A stretch of 35,171 nucleotides of DNA from Pseudomonadota bacterium. GTDB taxonomy: Bacteria > Pseudomonadota > Alphaproteobacteria > Rhodospirillales > Magnetospirillaceae. The stretch is from positions 1 through 35,171 of the forward strand of contig JAJZVW010000031.1 of NCBI GenBank assembly GCA_021847015.1. Direction: 5' to 3'. The number at the start of each line of letters is the position of its first letter. The first letter of the stretch is position 1. Shown piece by piece: positions 1-7,779 of the stretch. The notes below the pieces were generated by a model. It was not told the DNA's origin, did no database searches, and saw only the letters and a program-made list of their open reading frames with translations. The translations under genes and the position numbers were made by a program.

Positions 1-1
1 C

Positions 2-91
2 AAGGACTTCGAGGCTCTTGTCACCTCCGCCGCAGCATGGCTCATGATCGCGAGCATCAAGCTAATCATGCGGCGACTGGCGCGGGGATAA
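2..91 (+). CDS. IS5-family transposase, C-terminal end (partial)
   Basis: The first bases of the window encode the last 29 residues of a protein and a TAA stop at 89-91. The peptide starts KDFEAL and ends IKLIMRRLARG. This pattern, a DFE motif then a hydrophobic helix ending in RRLA, is the usual C-terminus of IS5-group DDE transposases. The rest of the element is left of the window. The right end of the insertion sequence should lie between 92 and about 120. A CTAA at 120-123 fits the YTAR target duplication used by some IS5 elements, but this cannot be confirmed without the left end. If that is right, the element abuts the 3' end of the neighbouring AbrB gene. The family assignment rests on a short tail only. 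Confidence 0.7.
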   Translation, partial: KDFEALVTSAAAWLMIASIKLIMRRLARG

Positions 92-119
92 TGCAACCAT
101 GCCGATTCCGAGTCAGACA

Positions 120-1178
120 CTAAGAGAAGCGGGTGATCAGCTTGGCGATCGGCGGTCCGGTCAGAACCACGATGAAGACCCGCACGGTCTGGACGGCCAA
201 GACGAAGGAAATGTCCACATGGCTGGCAACGGCGAGGATCGCCACCGAGCCGAGGCCACCCGGGCTGGTTGCGAGATAGGCAGTCAACGGGTCGATGTGG
301 AGGAGCCTGGTCAGGACCCAGGCGGAACCCGCGCAGAGGCCGATGAGCATGAACGTGGCCAGCAGCACGCGGGGAAGGGCGCGAAACGCATGGACGACGA
401 TTTCGCGGGTGAAGTCGAGGCCGACATGCCAGCCAACGGCGATGTAGGCGGCGCCCAGCAGCCATTGGGGCAGCGTCATCCTGACGATCCCGTTTGCCTG
501 GAGCAGGGCGCCCACCAGCATGGGTACGAGCAGGGGCCCCGCCGGGATGCGCAGACGCCGGCCCGCCACCCCACCGAAGGTGGCCACCGCCAGAGTCTTG
601 AGCAGGGATCGGAGCGAAGCGGCGGCTGCGGGCACTACCTTCGGCAGCACTGCGGCGGTTACCGTCGTCGCCGGGCCGAAATGAGGCAGGAGTCGGGAAA
701 CGACGGATGCGGTGAGAACGACGATGGTGAGCCGCAGGTATTGCATGAAGGCGACCAGACGGGCGTCCGCTCCGTATTCCCTGGACATGGCCACCATGGC
801 GCTGGACCCGCCCGGTGACGAGCCCCAGGCGGCGGTAGCCGCCGGCAGGACGCTCAATTTGGCCAGGGTCCAGCCGACAAGCGCCCCTGCGGCGACCGTG
901 GTGGAAATCACCACGAGGATGGTAACCCAGTCTCGGGAAACGGTCGCCAGGATCGATGCATTCAGGTCGCTGGCGACCAGGCAACCGATGATAGCCTGGG
1001 CGCAGGTAAACACCCATGGGGGGGATTGCAGTTTGGCTCCGCCGATACCGAAGCCGATGGCGGCGATCATCGGCCCGAGCAGGAATGCCGCCGGCAGGGT
1101 CGCTCTTTCGATACCCCAGACTAATGGGATCGAGGCCACAAGTAGTGTCGCCCATGACTTGATTCGGTTTGCTATCAA
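120..1178 (-). CDS. AbrB-family (duplicated domain) integral membrane protein
   Basis: This 352-residue, very hydrophobic protein has two similar halves, each of about five membrane segments, as in the AbrB-duplication family (PF05145; annotated as AbrB-family regulator or ammonia monooxygenase-like, though the function is unknown). Landmarks are the N-terminal FLLGPMIAA segment, the family-typical WGSSPGGSSAMVAMS stretch in the first half, and a matching ATSPGGLGSVAILA stretch in the second half. The internal repeat of the SPGG motif is visible directly. It is not a DNA-binding protein despite the name. Length is normal (about 350 residues). The stop codon lies at the likely end of the adjacent IS5 element, so the last residues could have been altered by the insertion. 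No partner gene such as a tripartite transporter sits beside it. Confidence 0.85.
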   Translation of the reverse strand: MIANRIKSWATLLVASIPLVWGIERATLPAAFLLGPMIAAIGFGIGGAKLQSPPWVFTCAQAIIGCLVASDLNASILATVSRDWVTILVVISTTVAAGALVGWTLAKLSVLPAATAAWGSSPGGSSAMVAMSREYGADARLVAFMQYLRLTIVVLTASVVSRLLPHFGPATTVTAAVLPKVVPAAAASLRSLLKTLAVATFGGVAGRRLRIPAGPLLVPMLVGALLQANGIVRMTLPQWLLGAAYIAVGWHVGLDFTREIVVHAFRALPRVLLATFMLIGLCAGSAWVLTRLLHIDPLTAYLATSPGGLGSVAILAVASHVDISFVLAVQTVRVFIVVLTGPPIAKLITRFS

Positions 1179-1569
1179 GATCGATCACCCTCCGTTCGTC
1201 ATGCCGGGCCGAAATAACGCCGTTCAGTTTCGATATGGGGCGTCAAATGATGGCAACAATTACGACCTTTGCCCTCACTTAACCCGAGGCCTGCGTTATC
1301 CGCGATTGCAATGGCCCGATCTGGCGTGATTTTCGGCAGGCTTACGTGTTCGTCCACTGGACACGGGCGGGATCGATGCCGAGCAGGTCGAACGCCGCCG
1401 CTTGAAGCGGGGGCTTTTGCATGTAGACGATGACGGTATGGTCGCCCTGCAGCGGGGCGCGCAGGGTATTGGCGGCCAAGCTGGGGATTCTTGATCTTCG
1501 AGGGTAACCGCTACCCAGTCCAGCCCAAAGCCGCTACGATCGCATTCCCGAGTCCTGGGTGCCGACACC
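1179..1569. other. Intergenic region between AbrB gene and diguanylate cyclase
   Basis: About 390 bp separate the divergent AbrB and GGDEF genes. Promoters for both should lie here, but no clear -35/-10 pair stands out. The section 1342-1560 has coding character on the minus strand (see the pseudogene entry). The rest shows nothing recognisable. Confidence 0.5.
1342..1560 (-). pseudogene. Possible frameshifted C-terminal remnant of an unknown protein
   Basis: On the minus strand, an open frame ending at the TAA 1344-1342 encodes a well-formed tail including LAANTLRAPLQGDHTVIVY and FDLLGIDPARVQWTNT. Just upstream, near 1490-1550, the protein-like stretch SGFGLDWVAVTLEDQ continues in a different frame. 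The codon choice looks like real coding sequence, and joining the two pieces needs a single frameshift around 1485-1505. No start codon or complete domain remains. I do not recognise the family. It may be debris of a gene cut by the same rearrangements that brought in the IS5 element. Confidence 0.3.
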
Positions 1570-2679
1570 ATGCGCGACATCGTAGACAAGGTGATGGATG
1601 ACCGCCTCCGCGCCCTGCTGGCCCGCTGGCGTGCCATGGGGGTCCGCGGCGACCTTTCCTCGCCGGCGGCCGCATTTCCGGATCACCGCGATCACCTGCT
1701 GGTGATCGAATCGCAGGGAACCGGCCACCGCTACGTCCATTACGGTGCGGCCTTTGTCCGGCTCTTCGGCGAGGATCTGACCGGATGCGTCATCAATGCG
1801 CTGCCGCCCGAGATCCTTCCGACCGACCGCCGCACCATTCTTGATTTCGAGTACACCTACGCCCACCGCATGGGACGACCCCTTTGGCGTGCCTACACCG
1901 CCCAGTTCGAAGGGGCCGAGCCCGGCGACCGGCGCACGCAGACTTGGCAGCGCCTTGTCTTGCCGGCCGGAGGCGGCCGCCTGGTGGTGGGGGCGTATCC
2001 GGTGGAATCCGATCGGCAGACCGATGATTCCGCGTGCCGGCTGCTCCGGCTGATGATCGACCGGGTTCCCGTCCTGTTGAGCGACGACGGCGACGTGGAA
2101 GACCTGGCCTTGTCGTTGAGTACCTTCTGCGACAGCCGCCTTCAGGTCGCCGAACTCGAAGTGCTGGCGACGCAGGACCCGTTGACCGGCGTCGCCAACA
2201 CGCGGCATTTCCACCGGCTGGCCAACCTGGAACTGGCTCACACCTTGCGCATGGGGCGTTCGTTTTCGCTGCTGGCCCTCGACATCGACCACTTCAAGCG
2301 CATCAACGACACATGGGGGCACGCCGCCGGCGACCTCGCCTTGACGGTGTTCGTGGACGCAAGCCGCATGGCGCTGCGTGAATACGACATCGTGGGGCGT
2401 GTGGGCGGCGAGGAATTCGCGGTCGCCCTGCCCAATACCGGCCGGGACGGCGCGCAAACGATAGCCGAACGTCTCCGCCTCCGCGTGGCGGAGACGGATG
2501 TCCGCCAGCCCGAAGGCCCGCCGTTCCGGATGACCGTGAGCATCGGCATCGCCTGCTGCGACCCCCCGTCCGATGATCGAAGCCCCCCGAATGTCGCCGA
2601 TCTGCTCAAGCGGGCCGACGCCGCGCTGTATCGGGCCAAGGCCGCCGGCCGCAACCGCACCGAACTGTCGGATCACTGA
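1570..2679 (+). CDS. Diguanylate cyclase (GGDEF domain) with PAS-like sensor domain
   Basis: The 369-residue protein should make cyclic di-GMP from two GTP. Residues about 35-150 look like a PAS-type sensor (HLLVIES, HYGAAFVRLFGEDLTG, then a strand around 126-145). A short helical linker (about 170-200) leads to a GGDEF domain from about 203 (DPLTGVANTRHF) to the end. The signature is GGEEF at 279-283, an active variant. Metal-binding aspartate is in LALDIDHFKRIND (D238), and an RxxD product-inhibition site (REYD, 270-273) sits in the normal position, so the enzyme is probably active and feedback-controlled. There are no membrane segments, so it is cytoplasmic. No EAL domain is present. The ATG at 1570 gives a usual N-terminus; a second in-frame ATG at 1594 is possible. 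The gene is convergent with the comA-like gene, 42 bp apart. Confidence 0.9.
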   Translation: MRDIVDKVMDDRLRALLARWRAMGVRGDLSSPAAAFPDHRDHLLVIESQGTGHRYVHYGAAFVRLFGEDLTGCVINALPPEILPTDRRTILDFEYTYAHRMGRPLWRAYTAQFEGAEPGDRRTQTWQRLVLPAGGGRLVVGAYPVESDRQTDDSACRLLRLMIDRVPVLLSDDGDVEDLALSLSTFCDSRLQVAELEVLATQDPLTGVANTRHFHRLANLELAHTLRMGRSFSLLALDIDHFKRINDTWGHAAGDLALTVFVDASRMALREYDIVGRVGGEEFAVALPNTGRDGAQTIAERLRLRVAETDVRQPEGPPFRMTVSIGIACCDPPSDDRSPPNVADLLKRADAALYRAKAAGRNRTELSDH

Positions 2680-2721
2680 TTCGACGTCTTGGGTATTGGC
2701 GATCGCAAGGGGTGTCGGCCG

Positions 2722-3546
2722 TCACTCCTCCCGATACGTCAGCACCCGCCCCCACGAACTCTTCGTCCCCCAGATGCCCGAGCGCAGGCACTCAAGCTGC
2801 ACGATCTGGCTGTGATCGACGAACAGGTTGACCTCGGCGCCGTAGGTCTTGACGTACCATTCGAAAACCTTGGGATCGGCGGCTTCGAACATGACGTTTT
2901 CCATCCCAAGCCCCTCGATGATGCGGGCGGCGACGTCGGTCCGCCATTCCGCGACGTCCTCGGTGATGCCCTCGGATTCGATCATGAGGATGTGGGCGCC
3001 GGCATCGAGGCAGGCCTTTCCCCGGCCGATCACCCATTGGGCGTCGCGGGTGCCTTCGGCGGCCAGTTCGGCCGCGGGGGTGTCGCCGCCGGCGCCGAAC
3101 TGGATGCCGAGTTCCGGTTTGGCCTTCAGGCCCATTGCCGCCACCTTTCTCACCAGCCGCAGCAGGTCGTCCTGGGGCAGGCTGATGAAACCGGTGGATA
3201 GTTCGATCACGTCGAAGCCCAGCGCCTGGGCCTCGCCGAGATAGGTGTCCACTGCCCCGGTGCCGTACCTCAGGACATACTCGATCCATCCGCCGGTCGA
3301 GATATAGGCGCCGTAGCGGTGGGCAAGGTCGTTGATTTCCCTGACCGTGTCGCGCGGCATCAGCGCGAACGAGCCGCCCGCGTATTTCACCCCATCCACG
3401 TAGGGGTGCATGGTTTCCAGGACGTCTTCCAGATAGCGCGGGCCCAGGACCGTGTAATACGGGCCCCGAATCTCGGTGATCCCCTGCGAACGGGGTTTGG
3501 TCGAGCGGCTGTTGATCGGGATGGAGGAAAAGGCGCGCTCGGTCAT
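2722..3546 (-). CDS. Phosphosulfolactate synthase family protein (ComA-like)
   Basis: The 274-residue protein belongs to the ComA family (PF02679). Characterised members add sulfite to phosphoenolpyruvate to give (2R)-3-phosphosulfolactate, the first step of one route to coenzyme M. Family features visible are the N-terminal segment TEIRGPYYTVLGP, the strand VDGVKYAGGSFALM (about 50-65), YGAYISTGGWIEYV (about 79-92), and a C-terminal FEAADPKVFEWYV followed by VNLFVDHSQIVQLE. It has TIM-barrel length for this family. I chose ATG 3546-3544 because it overlaps the TGA of the upstream MmgE/PrpD gene (ATGA), indicating translational coupling; a longer frame upstream overlaps that gene out of frame. 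Archaeal CoM genes are absent, and the substrate in bacteria of this type is not settled. Confidence 0.8.
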   Translation of the reverse strand: MTERAFSSIPINSRSTKPRSQGITEIRGPYYTVLGPRYLEDVLETMHPYVDGVKYAGGSFALMPRDTVREINDLAHRYGAYISTGGWIEYVLRYGTGAVDTYLGEAQALGFDVIELSTGFISLPQDDLLRLVRKVAAMGLKAKPELGIQFGAGGDTPAAELAAEGTRDAQWVIGRGKACLDAGAHILMIESEGITEDVAEWRTDVAARIIEGLGMENVMFEAADPKVFEWYVKTYGAEVNLFVDHSQIVQLECLRSGIWGTKSSWGRVLTYREE

Positions 3547-4934
3547 GGCGGATCTCCTCGTGACGGATCGGGATGGAGCCTGGCCAGCAGCGCGGTCAAA
3601 TCCCGCACCCGAAGGCGGTGCAGCCGCGCGATGGAATCGACGATGGCGTCGAGGGCATCGGCCGTCGCGAAGGGGCCGGCAAGGTTGTGGAACTTGCGCA
3701 CGACGCCGTCCCACGACATCGGCCGGGTATGGAAGCCCTCGTAATCGCGCTTCTCGACCATGAGGCGCCGATCGTGGTGCAGCGCGATGGTGACGCGGCA
3801 GGCCATTTCCCCGGGGAACCGGGCCGAGAATTCGGCCGAGGGCGTGACGGTCACGCGCCGCAGAAGGTCCTGCACGTCCGGGGCGTGGATGCGTTCGGGG
3901 GCGTACTGGGCCGGCAGCAGTTCGCCGTCGCACAGGGCGGCGGCGATCATGTAGGGCAGGCTATGATCGGCCTGCTCCTTGGTGGCGACGGCCGTCTTGT
4001 CGCCCTCTTCGCCGCCGCCGATGATGCGATGGGCGACATCGAAGATGGCGACGGTCACCGCGGCCACGTCCGCGCCGCGGATGCCGTGCTGGCGTTTCAG
4101 GTCCAGCGCGCCCTCGATGGCCGATTGGGCGTGGATCTCGGCATTGTATTTCTTGACGATGGTGCGCGTGATCCGTTCCAGGTTCTCGGCCGGCCAGTCG
4201 ATGGTGAAGGGACCGCTGACGCTGTCCTTGAAGCCCTTGTTGCCTTCGAACACTTCGAGCGGGCCGGTGATGCCCCGCATGGCGAGAAAGGCCGCGTGGG
4301 TGCCGATGAACGCCGTGTTGGGATAGGCCAGTCCTTTCCAATGGGACAGGGTGCCGGTGCGGGTGACGCGCAGGGCGATATTGCCGGTTCCGCTCAGGGC
4401 GATGGCATGGGCGGTGCGCTCGGCGTCGAGGCCCAGCGCCTTGGCCACACCGGCCCCCACGGCATAGGCGCCCTGGGTGGTGTGATCGAATCCGCGCGCG
4501 CGGACGGGGGCCTCGTCGCTGAGACGCGCCTGCACCTGGTAGGCCACGGCGAGCGCGCTCAGGAACTCCTCGCCGCCGGCATCGGCGTATTCGGCCGCGG
4601 CGAGCACGGGGGCCAGGTTGTCGCTGGGGTGGCAGGTCTCGCCCTTGGCGAGATAGCTGTCCATGAAATCCAGATAACGGACCAGCGCACCGTTGAAGAA
4701 GGCCGCCCGATCGGGCCCGCTCTTGCCGGGGCCGCCGATCAGGGTGCATAGCGGATTGCCCCCGAAATCCTCGGTCTGGGCGCGGACGGCGGCGATCGGC
4801 GCGGCATCGAGGGCGCCGGCCGCGCAGCCGATGCTGTCGAGAACGCGGATCCTCAATTGCTCGCGCGCGTCGGCGGTCATGTCCCGATAGCGGGCGCGAG
4901 TCACGAACGCCGCCAGCCGCTCGACTTCCGTCAT
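3543..4934 (-). CDS. MmgE/PrpD family protein (2-methylcitrate dehydratase/cis-aconitate decarboxylase-like)
   Basis: The 463-residue protein has the length and layout of the MmgE/PrpD family (PF03972): a helical N-terminal domain (LRIRVLDSIGCAAGALDAAP near 30) and a smaller C-terminal domain with VTVTPSAEFSARFPGEMACRVTI. Family marks include HPSDNLAPVLAAAEYADAGGEEFLSALAVAYQVQARL, GFDHTTQGAYAVGAGVAKALGLD and EIHAQSAIEGALDLKRQHGI. Members dehydrate 2-methylcitrate or decarboxylate cis-aconitate; many paralogues have unknown substrates. Here there is no prpB/prpC, so a propionate role is unlikely. The gene overlaps comA by 4 bp and lies 92 bp downstream of phaC on the same strand. I infer that it acts with the ComA-like enzyme on a carboxylate or sulfonate intermediate. 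The exact reaction cannot be read from sequence. Confidence 0.85.
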   Translation of the reverse strand: MTEVERLAAFVTRARYRDMTADAREQLRIRVLDSIGCAAGALDAAPIAAVRAQTEDFGGNPLCTLIGGPGKSGPDRAAFFNGALVRYLDFMDSYLAKGETCHPSDNLAPVLAAAEYADAGGEEFLSALAVAYQVQARLSDEAPVRARGFDHTTQGAYAVGAGVAKALGLDAERTAHAIALSGTGNIALRVTRTGTLSHWKGLAYPNTAFIGTHAAFLAMRGITGPLEVFEGNKGFKDSVSGPFTIDWPAENLERITRTIVKKYNAEIHAQSAIEGALDLKRQHGIRGADVAAVTVAIFDVAHRIIGGGEEGDKTAVATKEQADHSLPYMIAAALCDGELLPAQYAPERIHAPDVQDLLRRVTVTPSAEFSARFPGEMACRVTIALHHDRRLMVEKRDYEGFHTRPMSWDGVVRKFHNLAGPFATADALDAIVDSIARLHRLRVRDLTALLARLHPDPSRGDPP

Positions 4935-5026
4935 GGTGCTTCCCTTCGGCTACCGCCATGACGTGCGCATTCCCGGTGTCGATGGTAAGAGCCTGTTCGG
5001 CTTACCTCAGACCGGTGGCGGCCGCT

Positions 5027-6859
5027 TCACCCCATCAGGACATAGCTGCCCGGGGCGTCGGCCAGCGGTGGATAGCCGTGGTCGGGGGCGCCCATGGGAG
5101 GAGGTTCGACCATGGCTCCGGAATGCCTCGCCAGCCATGGCTGCCATGCCTCCCACCACGACCCTTCGTGCACGGGCGCGGCCGACACCCATGTGTCGGG
5201 ATCGAGATAAGGGTCGAGCGCCCGCCGGGTGGCGATCTGATAGCGGCGCCGCGGATGGCCCGGTTCGGACACGACGCCGGCATTGTGTCCGCCGTTGCAG
5301 AGGACGAACGTCACCTCGGTATCGAGGTGCAGGTTGATCTTGTACACCGATCTCCAGGGCGCGACGTGGTCCTCGGTGGTGCCCACGGCGAACACCGGCA
5401 CCCGGATGTCGCCCAGGGCCACGGGGCGGCCCTCGACGAGATAGGTCCCCTCGGACAGGCTGTTGTCCAGGAACAGGCGTCGAAGATACTCGCTGTGCAT
5501 CCGGTAGGGCATGCGGGTACCGTCGGCGTTCCAGGACATCAAATCGTTCGGGTGGTCGCGGTCGCCCAGAAGATATTGACGCACCATGCGCGACCAGATC
5601 AGGTCGTTGGAGCGCAGCATCTGGAACGCTCCGGCCATCTGCTTGGTGTCGAGGTAGCCCTGGTCCCACATCAGGTCCTCGATATAGGTCACCTGGCTCT
5701 CGTCGATGAACAGCAAGATGCCGCCCGCGTCCTCGAAATCGGTCTGGCCGGCCAGCAAGGTCAGGGTTCCCAGCCGGCTGTCGCCGTCGCGCGCCATGGC
5801 CGCAGCGGCGATGGCCAGCAGCGTTCCTCCCAGGCAATAGCCCACGCCCTGCACTTTCGCTCCAGGGACGATGGCGTTGATCGTCTCCAGCGCGGCGTTG
5901 ATGCCCAGCCGGCGATAATCCGTCATGCCGAGATCGCGGTCCTCGGCCGCCGGGTTCTTCCACGAGATGACGAAGACGGTGTGGCCCTTCTCGACCAGCC
6001 AGCGGATCATCGAGTTATGGGGCGACAGGTCGAGGATGTAATATTTCATGATCCAGGCCGGGACGATCAGGATCGGCTCGGCGTAAACCTTGGGGGTGGC
6101 CGGCGTGTACTGGATCAGCTCGATCAGCCGGTTGCGGAGCACCACTCTGCCGGGCGTCAGCGCCACGCCTTTGCCGGGAAGGTAATCGGGCGCCGGCTGC
6201 ACGGTGCGGCCGGCAAGGGCGTCGGTCGCGTCGGCCAGCAGGTTCTGCGCTCCGTGCACCAGATTGCGCCCGCCTTCGTCGATGGTCGCTTTCAGAACTT
6301 CCGGATTGGTGGGAACGAAATTCGATGGCGCGACCGTGTCGAGAAGCTGGCGGCCGGCGAATTCGACGACCCGAAGATGGTGGCCGCTGACGCCCCGGAT
6401 ACCCGTCGTCGCGTAATGCCACCACTGCTCGATATAGAGGAAGGATTGGGAAAACGCGGAGAACGGCCATTTCGCCCACCCGGAAGAGGTGAAGCGTCGA
6501 TCCTGGGGCAATGGCGCGAATGGATAGGGTGTTTCGCGGCCGAGAAGGGAATTGGCGGCATAGACGGCCAGCGGCATCGCCTTGGCCAGGGCGTTCTGTG
6601 CGAGCTCCCCGCATTTGGCGGGCGAATTGCCGAGATGAACCAGCCAGTCGAGATAGGCCAGCAATAGCGAGGCGGGCGACAGGCCGAGGGTGAACCGGCC
6701 CTGATAGGCGTGGATGAGCCGGTCGGCGCTCTCGGTGAATAAGGGGAACGGGGCGCTGCGCGGGGGTTCCGTGGGCAAGGGGAATGCCTCGCGCAGCGTC
6801 GGAAGCCTCGCCGCGCCTGCCGGATGGGCGCCTGGGCCCGAAGCGATCCTGTCCGTCAT
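5027..6859 (-). CDS. phaC: Class I poly(3-hydroxyalkanoate) synthase
   Basis: The enzyme polymerises (R)-3-hydroxyacyl-CoA into PHA on the surface of cytoplasmic granules. The 610-residue length is typical of class I. The N-terminal PhaC_N domain (about residues 75-270) contains FLYIEQWWHYATTGIRGVSGHH and NFVPTNPEVLKAT. The alpha/beta-hydrolase part carries the lipase-like box G-Y-C-L-G-G at 340-345 with nucleophile C342, the acid D497 (GTTEDHVAPW) and base H525 (NGGHNAG). The conserved PPWINKYYI-like motif appears as VPAWIMKYYILDL (266-278). All catalytic residues are present, so it should be active. No phaA, phaB or phasin gene is adjacent. It starts 7 bp from the nuoN fragment stop, so its promoter may lie in the complex I debris, and it may read through into prpD and comA. 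Confidence 0.95.
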   Translation of the reverse strand: MTDRIASGPGAHPAGAARLPTLREAFPLPTEPPRSAPFPLFTESADRLIHAYQGRFTLGLSPASLLLAYLDWLVHLGNSPAKCGELAQNALAKAMPLAVYAANSLLGRETPYPFAPLPQDRRFTSSGWAKWPFSAFSQSFLYIEQWWHYATTGIRGVSGHHLRVVEFAGRQLLDTVAPSNFVPTNPEVLKATIDEGGRNLVHGAQNLLADATDALAGRTVQPAPDYLPGKGVALTPGRVVLRNRLIELIQYTPATPKVYAEPILIVPAWIMKYYILDLSPHNSMIRWLVEKGHTVFVISWKNPAAEDRDLGMTDYRRLGINAALETINAIVPGAKVQGVGYCLGGTLLAIAAAAMARDGDSRLGTLTLLAGQTDFEDAGGILLFIDESQVTYIEDLMWDQGYLDTKQMAGAFQMLRSNDLIWSRMVRQYLLGDRDHPNDLMSWNADGTRMPYRMHSEYLRRLFLDNSLSEGTYLVEGRPVALGDIRVPVFAVGTTEDHVAPWRSVYKINLHLDTEVTFVLCNGGHNAGVVSEPGHPRRRYQIATRRALDPYLDPDTWVSAAPVHEGSWWEAWQPWLARHSGAMVEPPPMGAPDHGYPPLADAPGSYVLMG

Positions 6860-6865
6860 GGCGGT

Positions 6866-7119
6866 TCAGTCTCCCAGGGTGTGCGTGGCGGTCATGCGGA
6901 TGACGTGGATCAGATGCGCCGGATAAGCGATCAGGCCGAGCGGGGAGATGCTCAGGGTCTCAAGCCCGAGGAAGAAGGATGCGACGTGGTTGCTGGCGAC
7001 CGGAGCCATGGCGCCGAATGTGGCGAGCAGGACCAGCAGATGGAACTCTTCCGCAGGTTGGCCCTGGCGACCGATATAGTCGCAGGACAGCAGGAGGACG
7101 GCGATGGCCGCCCCGCCTA
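6866..7119 (-). pseudogene. nuoN: Internal fragment of NADH-quinone oxidoreductase subunit N
   Basis: The minus-strand frame encodes a clear piece of NuoN, a proton-pumping membrane subunit of respiratory complex I: AVLLLSCDYIGRQGQPAEEFHLLVLLATFGAM, then ASFFLGLETLSISPLGLIAYP. Intact NuoN is about 480 residues; only about 80 remain. The upstream end stops at a 19-bp inverted repeat (7120-7171), and downstream the frame runs into unrelated sequence (AHLIHVIRMTATHTLGD). It cannot be functional. Together with the nuoA fragment upstream on the same strand, in normal nuo gene order, it shows a complex I operon collapsed by deletion. Confidence 0.8.
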
Positions 7120-7171
7120 GTGCACCGACACATTCGGAAGGTGCACCGACCCTCCGAATGTGTCGGTGCAC
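7120..7171. repeat. Perfect 19-bp inverted repeat at the nuo deletion junction
   Basis: GTGCACCGACACATTCGGA at 7120-7138 is exactly complementary to 7153-7171. The 14-bp loop contains another copy of GTGCACCGAC (7141-7150), so the arm sequence is partly present three times. It lies between the nuoN and nuoA fragments. It may be a fold-back scar of the deletion, a strong hairpin, or a protein-binding site. It does not match the dispersed palindromic element found elsewhere in the window. Confidence 0.85.
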
Positions 7172-7198
7172 AATTCATTGATTTCGTGGGCCGATTCA

Positions 7199-7236
7199 CC
7201 CGACAAAAGGTTCAAGCCCTTGAACCTTTTGTCGGG
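7199..7236. repeat. Perfect 18-bp inverted repeat (hairpin) near nuoA remnant 3' end
   Basis: CCCGACAAAAGGTTCAAG at 7199-7216 and its exact complement at 7219-7236 are separated by only 2 bp. RNA from either strand would fold into a near-perfect 18-bp stem. No T-run follows on either side, so it is not a standard intrinsic terminator. It overlaps the last codons of the nuoA open frame and lies 27 bp from the other inverted repeat. Confidence 0.9.
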
Positions 7237-7595
7237 ATCGGACCACTAGGATCAGGAAAGGGAGGATGCCGACTAGGCTTCCCGATTCGTGGCCTGGCCG
7301 CCGGCATAGCGGCGATGCGTCCGAGGTTCGCGAGGCCCAAGGCGGCGGCCCAGGCGAACAGGTAGACCGCCTCCAGGTCGAATATCGCGAAGAACATGGC
7401 GACCGGATAAAATTTGGCAGGAAAGCGCAGCCGGGCGGAGCCGACCCCCACCACCCCCGATTCGAAAGGTTCCCCGGCAGCCTTGCTCCGGTGTCGCTGC
7501 CCGAGTACGGCCGATAGGCCGAGCATGGCCGCGACCAGGACGATTATCGCCGCGAAGTAGAGCACGAGAGGCCAAGCGTGAGCGGCCGAACCCAT
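7212..7595 (-). pseudogene. nuoA: NADH-quinone oxidoreductase subunit A, 3' end damaged
   Basis: From ATG 7595 the frame encodes a recognisable NuoA N-terminal two-thirds: the first membrane helix (LVLYFAAIIVLVAAMLGLSAVLG), the EPFESGVVGVGSARLRFPAKFYPVAMFFAIFDLEAVYLFAWA core and the second helix. NuoA is normally 120-140 residues and ends with a third membrane helix. Here that part is replaced by a proline- and arginine-rich tail (ARPRIGKPSRHPPFPDPSG). In another frame of the same DNA, a hydrophobic stretch SLVGILPFLILVV appears, which may be the lost third helix after a frameshift. No nuoB follows. The protein is probably non-functional. An AGGGAG ribosome site lies about 10 bp before the ATG. 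Confidence 0.75.
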
Positions 7596-7696
7596 GGCAT
7601 TCTTGCTCCCTTTCCACGTTGGCGAACGTTCTGAGCGGGTCGATGTTCCAGTAGACGATCCCGGGGCGGCTTCCCTAGAGCGTATGCAAAGCGAAA

Positions 7697-7702
7697 TATA
7701 AT
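7697..7702 (+). promoter_or_regulatory. Candidate -10 box for the biosynthetic operon
   Basis: A perfect TATAAT lies 78 bp before the first gene of the 12-gene operon, within a locally AT-rich stretch (7685-7725) that also holds a CATATATG palindrome at 7705-7712. The expected -35 position (about 7674-7679) has no good match, so the promoter, if real, probably needs an activator. The palindrome seen upstream of the gntR gene is not repeated here. Confidence 0.35.
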
Positions 7703-7779
7703 TCCATATATGAGCCAATATACGGGCCAAGCCGGCCGAATCGCAGCATCATTCCCTCAGCAGGAACAAAGGTGTTGCG

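Noticed and set aside
4958-6667. A 569-codon plus-strand open frame
   Set aside because: Antisense to phaC, whose catalytic motifs prove the minus strand is coding.
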